Below are positions 58,690 to 64,000 of a stretch of DNA of 64,000 nt, piece by piece (position 1 is the first letter of the stretch; every line of letters starts with the position of its first letter). Origin of the DNA: Dallia pectoralis (Eukaryota; Chordata; Actinopteri; Esociformes; Umbridae); NCBI GenBank assembly GCA_029465975.1, contig CM055728.1, positions 10,766,292-10,830,291 on the forward strand, read 5' to 3'. The position numbers and the translations under genes were made by a program. Below the pieces are notes generated by a model that was given only the letters and a program-made list of their open reading frames with translations, searched no databases and was not told the origin of the DNA.

Positions 58690-61584
58690 TTGTAATGGAG
58701 AGAGACACAGGGAGCAGACACAAAACCAGGTTATTTATTAACAAAGGGGGAAAGAAATTAAACCAAAACTGAAAAACTAACAGGGACAGAGAACAGAATC
58801 CTACTTTTCTCCCTGCAACCTGGATCTGTTTTCCTGCAGGCCCATTCTGCCATCTCCTTGACACGGCCTAATTGGAGTCAAGTACGCCTCGTCAATGGGT
58901 GGAAGCCGAGCTGCAGGGATAGCAAGGGCCCCATCTGGCAGCCCCGTTGTCCCCACGCTGATAGAGGTATGCATTCACACTACCTCAAAAGTGTTTCTGT
59001 TCTGGCATCTGTAAGGGCAACACACAACATCTGTAAAGAAATTATGTCTCGGAAGATGACTTACTTCCATCACCAGACAACCTGAATGGCCAATTAAATA
59101 ATTTTGAGCAATGAAGCGTGGACATTCTATGCACAATATGTATTGTAGTAGCAGTGTATATCTGTAATTTACAATGAGACTACCAACTCTTATTATGCAA
59201 TGGTAAAAGTAGAAAATACTTAATTTTTGTATTTAACCTGTATTTAACCTGGTAATTCCATTGAAAACCAATTCTCATTTGCAACGGCGACCACAATTTA
59301 GTTGATTTGAGCAACAAATAATCAAATAATCAAGTACAGATACTGTATCTTAATTTCATCAGCATGTTACTGAGAGAAGGTTCCTGCAGAGCAAGAAATG
59401 TGAAATGCAAAGTCCTCAGTAAGATTTCAGACAGAAAAACTATTTAAAGCTGAAAGCATTTGTTCCAGAATCATTTGCCTGCCAAGTGAAAACTATTCCC
59501 TGCCGATCATGTCTTAAATTCAGACACAGCCTCTGTATGTGATGCAAACAGTAAGAACTGTCAAGGAGGTTCTATCTTTAAACTGGACCACAATAACAGC
59601 CTATCTATTCACTGTGGAAGTCACGTCTGACACACACCCGAATGCAATAAAATGCACACTTTCTCGCCGACTGTCTCACCTGAAGCTCCCCAGACTCTCA
59701 GTCAGTTGGCTGATCAATGACCACCATTGCGTGGTTCTATTTACGAGTTCCACCACGTTTTCCATACAGTAGCCCACGTCACAGTGGAAAATGGGGGTGT
59801 ACAGTCGATTTGAACTTGGACAGGCTCATCCCGCTATTGTGAAAGGCCCCGAGACAAAGATAGAGAAGAGGGTAGAGACACAGAAAGACAGACGGAAACG
59901 TACAGACACCGAGAAAGACTTCCCCCAAAACTTCAGATTGTCTAAATGATTTATAGACTTTTTTCTCTCTCTCTTTTCTCTCGTTTCACCCGGGTTCCTT
60001 CTCTTCCGACTCGTCTCAGTGGAGCAGAGTTGGAGAGCTGTAGCAAGATAGAAAGAGATGGAATGAGATACACGTTGTCTCTGCGAGGACAGACTGGACT
60101 TCATTTGAACATAACAGAAGAGCTTGGCATAGTCAGGGGAGGTGGATCAGATTACACCGAGTCGTGTGACTTAAACAATTCTCGTCCAAAGGTTTTTTCC
60201 GACGGCTTTGTGGTGCTGTACAGGCCAACGGGGAGATAAGGCAGGGAGATAGGACTTTCACATTTTCTTGCTGTACGAAGTTCACTGTGTTTCTACCCAC
60301 TTTGGCACTGCACATGTCAGTAGTAACAATACTGAGAAAAGTATGCATTGAAACGCGAGCACAGAAAATATTCTTTGTGAGAAAAATGTTAATAGAGTTG
60401 AACACCGAAGGCCTTCACACAGTACCAGATGCCACCTTTCTGCCTGCAATGTTTGGACACTTAGTCCCAAGTCAGTGATTCTGCACCGTCTAGTTGTCGT
60501 GTTTACCTGTAAATACGTGTCCGATAACCTGATTCATATGGTTTTGAATAAAGTACAGGCAGCTTTAATAGAGGTCAATATTATTTTTTTTCTAAGCTGA
60601 GGTTGAAGGCCAAAGTAACATGAAAACACAGTTCGTCCAGGACCTTTACAGTTGGAGCCACAACAAGCGTCTAATAAGGACAGAAGCATAGTGACAGCGT
60701 TTTATTTGTATTTAATTCCACTCTTTACTCAACTGGATGGGATCAACTGGATGAGACAGAATGTATTTTCTGCATTCTGACAGTCCCCCATTACCTCCCA
60801 CTATGAGGACAGTTACAGATCAGTCTCTATACTGAGCATGCACGCCTACGATGGATCCAGTTTCATGTTTTTAATTACCGCACGCACAGGATACATCACA
60901 CAAAGTCATTATTACTGGCAGGATCATGTTCAATGATTGTAGTTAATGGTGTGGGAGAATATGTGTGTGTGATGTGTGTGTGTGTGTGATGTGTGTGTGT
61001 GTGCGCGCGCAGGAGATTGAGCAGTGAATGCATTCATTAATGTGTCTGAAAGTTTGCAGATGGACCGGGGAAAGACAGAGATTGCAAATGTCCCGTGAGA
61101 GTCACAGAACATTTGAAGGGACCGGCAGAGGAGAGATCAGAGAACGGCTGATGAAAAACATAAATGCATCCTGTGTACTTAAAGCTAACCACAAACACTT
61201 AATCAAATTGTTTCATGAAAGGCATTCATCAAACACGTTCCGGAGCAACATGTGAAACTAGTTAATTTCCTTCAGCAGAAAACGAGGAGTGTAATCGTGA
61301 CCCCGTTCAGTGGGCTTATCAATATCCCGACTTCAAATGCGAGGGGGAACACAACGAGCCAAAGAAATATCCTCTAATCACTGCAAGCACACAGAAAAAC
61401 CACTGTCTTAGTGAGACTGCTTATCACAGGAGAGAGACATAATTAACACCTAGAACGGAACTTGGTTTAACATCGAATTAGCTTAGAACAGATTATTTCT
61501 CTCTTTTTGTTACAGAGGACCCAAAATCAAGACAATACAGAACGTTTCTCCACTTACCGTAACTTCCACACAGTAGTGTAACTG
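58690..61584. other. Unique DNA
   Basis: About 2.9 kb without a recognised coding exon. A GT microsatellite with GATGTG interruptions lies at 60961-61010. Confidence 0.4.
60961..61010. repeat. Interrupted (GT)n microsatellite
   Basis: GT runs separated by GTGATGTG and ending in GCGCGCGC. Confidence 0.9.
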
Positions 61585-62498
61585 TCATCAGTGTTTTAGT
61601 CCACCATCACAGGAACATAAGTATTTATTTAGTCCACTATCACAGGAAAATAAGTATTTATTTAGTCCATCATCACAGGAACATAAGTATTTCTTTAGTC
61701 CATCATCACAGGAACATCAGTATTTATTTAGTCCATCATCACAGGAACATCAGTATTTATTTAGTCCATCATCACAGGAACATCAGTATTTATTTAGTCC
61801 ATCATCACAGGAACATCAGTATTTCTATAGTCCATCATCACAGGAACATGAGTATTTATTTAGTCCATCATCACAGGAACATCAGTATTTCTTTAGTCCA
61901 TCATCACAGGAACATCAGCATTTATTTAGTCCATCATCACAGGAACATCAGTATTTATTTATTCCATCATCACAGGAACATCAGTATTTATTTAGTCCAT
62001 CATCACAGGAACATCAGTATTTCTTTAGTCCATCATCACAGGAACATCAGTATTTCTTTAGTCCATCATCACAGGAACATCAGTATTTCTTAAGTCCATC
62101 ATTACAGGAACATCAGTATTTCTTTAGTCCACCATCACAGGAACATCAGTATTTCTTTAGTACATCATCGCAGGAACGTCAGTATTTATTTAGTCCATCA
62201 TCACAGGAACATCAGTATTTCGTTAGTCCATCATCACAGAAACATAAGTATATCTTTAGTCCATCATCACAGAAACATAAGTATATCTTTAGTCCATCAT
62301 CACAGAAACATGAGTATTTCTTTAGTCCATCATTACAGGAACATCAGTATTTCTTTAGTACATCATCACAGGAACATCAGCATTTATTTAGTCCATCATC
62401 ACAGGAACATCAGTATTTCTTTAGTCCATCATCACAGGAACATCAGTATTTCTTTAGTCCATCATCACAGGAACATCAGTATTTCTTTAGTCCATCAT
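61585..62498. repeat. 33-bp minisatellite, about 27 copies
   Basis: Units of CATCATCACAGGAACATCAG followed by TATTTCTTTAGTC. Variants include TATTTATTTAGTC, AACATAAG and ACAGAAACATAAG. Because the unit is 33 bp (11 codons), plus-strand frames of 60-80 codons with an 11-residue period appear; they are repeat artefacts. Confidence 0.96.
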
Positions 62499-64000
62499 AT
62501 GCACCTGCACCGTTTCTGATTAGCCAGAAGAGATCTGAGAACGCCTTAATTAAGTGAACTATATCCAACATTTAGGAATTTAGATTGCAGAAATCAACCA
62601 CAAATGCCCTCACCTGATTCTCCTGTCGGTTCCTATTGCTGGTGATTCCTTCTCCTTGTCCCCCACTATCAGAGAGCAGACATTTGATTTATCTGCAATG
62701 AAGCTTTAATTTACATTCATTTGTAACTACTGCATACTGTAAGTCGATCCACTTTGAAGCCCGCTTCTATATCAAGAGCTCTGGTACGTAGTCTACTGTA
62801 ATAATCCCTTTTAGCTCTCATTTGGATATAGCTCCTGAGATGAAAGGAGGTTATCTGCTCATTAGAAGGAATTTCAAGCAGTAGTCGAACTGATTAAATG
62901 GAGACCACGCTATGAATCTCCTCGAAAATGTGCCTCATTGCGAATAAGTGTTTCTGCTGTATGTAATTCCTAACAGGAATTTGAATGCACTGTAATAACG
63001 GGGCTTGTTTACATGATCCTAATTTTCTTTTCGAGACATTTCAAAGAAGACCCCAGACGCTACATTATTTTGCTGTGTAAACATGCAGATATGTATAACT
63101 TGTGGCGACACCTTTCGAGACGTGCCCACCATTTTTGTGCCCCTCTGTGTTTTGCAAGTGTGAAGGCAATTCTGTTGGTACTATGTCATATGTATATGCA
63201 GTGTGGACGCAGATGGCAAAATATTCCAGCAAAGAACACAACCCTGAGTGGATGATCTCCAACATGCCGGTCTAAATTCATACACCACGGTAATGACTAT
63301 GCAAACTGAGAAAATAATATTTTTATTTTCTCCCGTAAGGTAAACAAGCTTTACTCCCTAACTAAGGCAGCCAATGCAGATGCAGATTCAAATTGAGACA
63401 AATGCAGTACCATCTTTTTATTCCGTCCACCATTGGACGTGGGCCGTATCAAAGCATCAGGTTCAATACTAAGAGGCTCAGATGGCTTGGAGATTCTGTC
63501 TGCAAGCCATCAGAATGCTGCCCTTGACCTGTCTGACCGCCTTCAATGGCTTTGCTCAAATGGGGACAAATTGATTCAGTAATGCACCCACACACATAAA
63601 CACAGACAGACACACTCTGTGCAAATATTTGTCAAAATAGTCTTCGTTATTAGTTTTGGTACCGCGTTCTGCATTATTACTTGGGCATGTAAAGCAAACG
63701 TCTATATGTTCACAATTGTATTATCTATTGTGACGTTCAGAGACCCATTATCACAGCTGAAATAAAGCAATAAACCTGTCATTCTTTCGACTAGTTCAGT
63801 ATCTGGAGCATCAGCAATTTTGGGTTTTATTACAGGCTCAAATCGGCCACGAACAAAGAACTTTCCTCGGAAACCCATCAGTCTATTCTTTTTCTGATAA
63901 ATGAAGGCTATTTCATGCAAGAAACTGAAGATATCATACAGCAATGAGTACTCTTCCTTTCACATAACAGCGCAAATGATTGTTTTCCGCTCGTTGTTGA
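62499..64000. other. Unique DNA to the window end, possible conserved non-coding sequence
   Basis: No gene or repeat recognised. The segment 62520-63060 is unusually free of simple repeats, balanced in composition and rich in homeodomain-type TAAT/ATTA words, as is common in vertebrate conserved non-coding elements. Conservation cannot be judged without other genomes. Confidence 0.3.

Overview
The window looks like repeat-rich, non-genic DNA from a teleost fish. It contains fish-type DNA transposons (two Tc1-like families, one with a Sleeping Beauty-type terminal repeat, plus IS630-like mariner relatives, hAT and PIF/Harbinger), CR1/L2-like and Rex3/RTE-like LINE fragments, a retrovirus whose gag resembles fish gamma/epsilon-type elements, and many CA/GT microsatellites. 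The combination suggests a salmonid- or pike-like fish, but this is an inference. I found no convincing host protein-coding exon, tRNA, rRNA or CRISPR.

Layout. 0-8 kb: a 36-bp minisatellite; two oppositely oriented remnants of one Tc1-like family; a dead IS630/mariner-like transposase whose N-terminal end is an expanded 30/33-bp array; a 17-bp array inside the second Tc1 remnant; and a 1.2-kb hAT element with perfect 8-bp target duplications. 10-23 kb: a 55-bp array, a second IS630-like fragment, a minus-strand LINE with a 29-bp array, a Harbinger-type element, a 91-bp array running into a LINE reverse-transcriptase fragment, and a 37-bp array of about 68 copies. 25-28 kb: two unrelated 44-bp arrays. 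33-36.5 kb: hAT and LINE remnants and an LTR-like triplication. 38-44 kb: a short CTGTAG-type array and a 19-bp array of about 119 copies. 44-47 kb: Tc1 fragments.

48.94-55.20 kb holds the most intact element, an endogenous retrovirus with two 702-bp LTRs that read as identical, a 5-bp target duplication, a tRNA-Pro-type primer binding site, an intact 528-codon gag and a polypurine tract. It has no recognisable pol and only a short env-like frame broken by a stop. It looks young and mobilised in trans. 56.5-57.9 kb is a minus-strand Rex3-like LINE whose reverse-transcriptase domain contains ten in-frame copies of an 18-codon segment. 61.6-62.5 kb is a 33-bp array, and the rest is unique DNA that may include conserved non-coding elements.

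Two themes stand out. First, tandem arrays make up roughly 14 kb (over 20%) of the window, and at least five of them were built from transposon or LINE coding sequence. The long open frames across arrays arise because the unit lacks stop codons; they are not genes. Second, the retrovirus is a non-autonomous, gag-bearing, pol-less element that probably moved recently using enzymes supplied by relatives.
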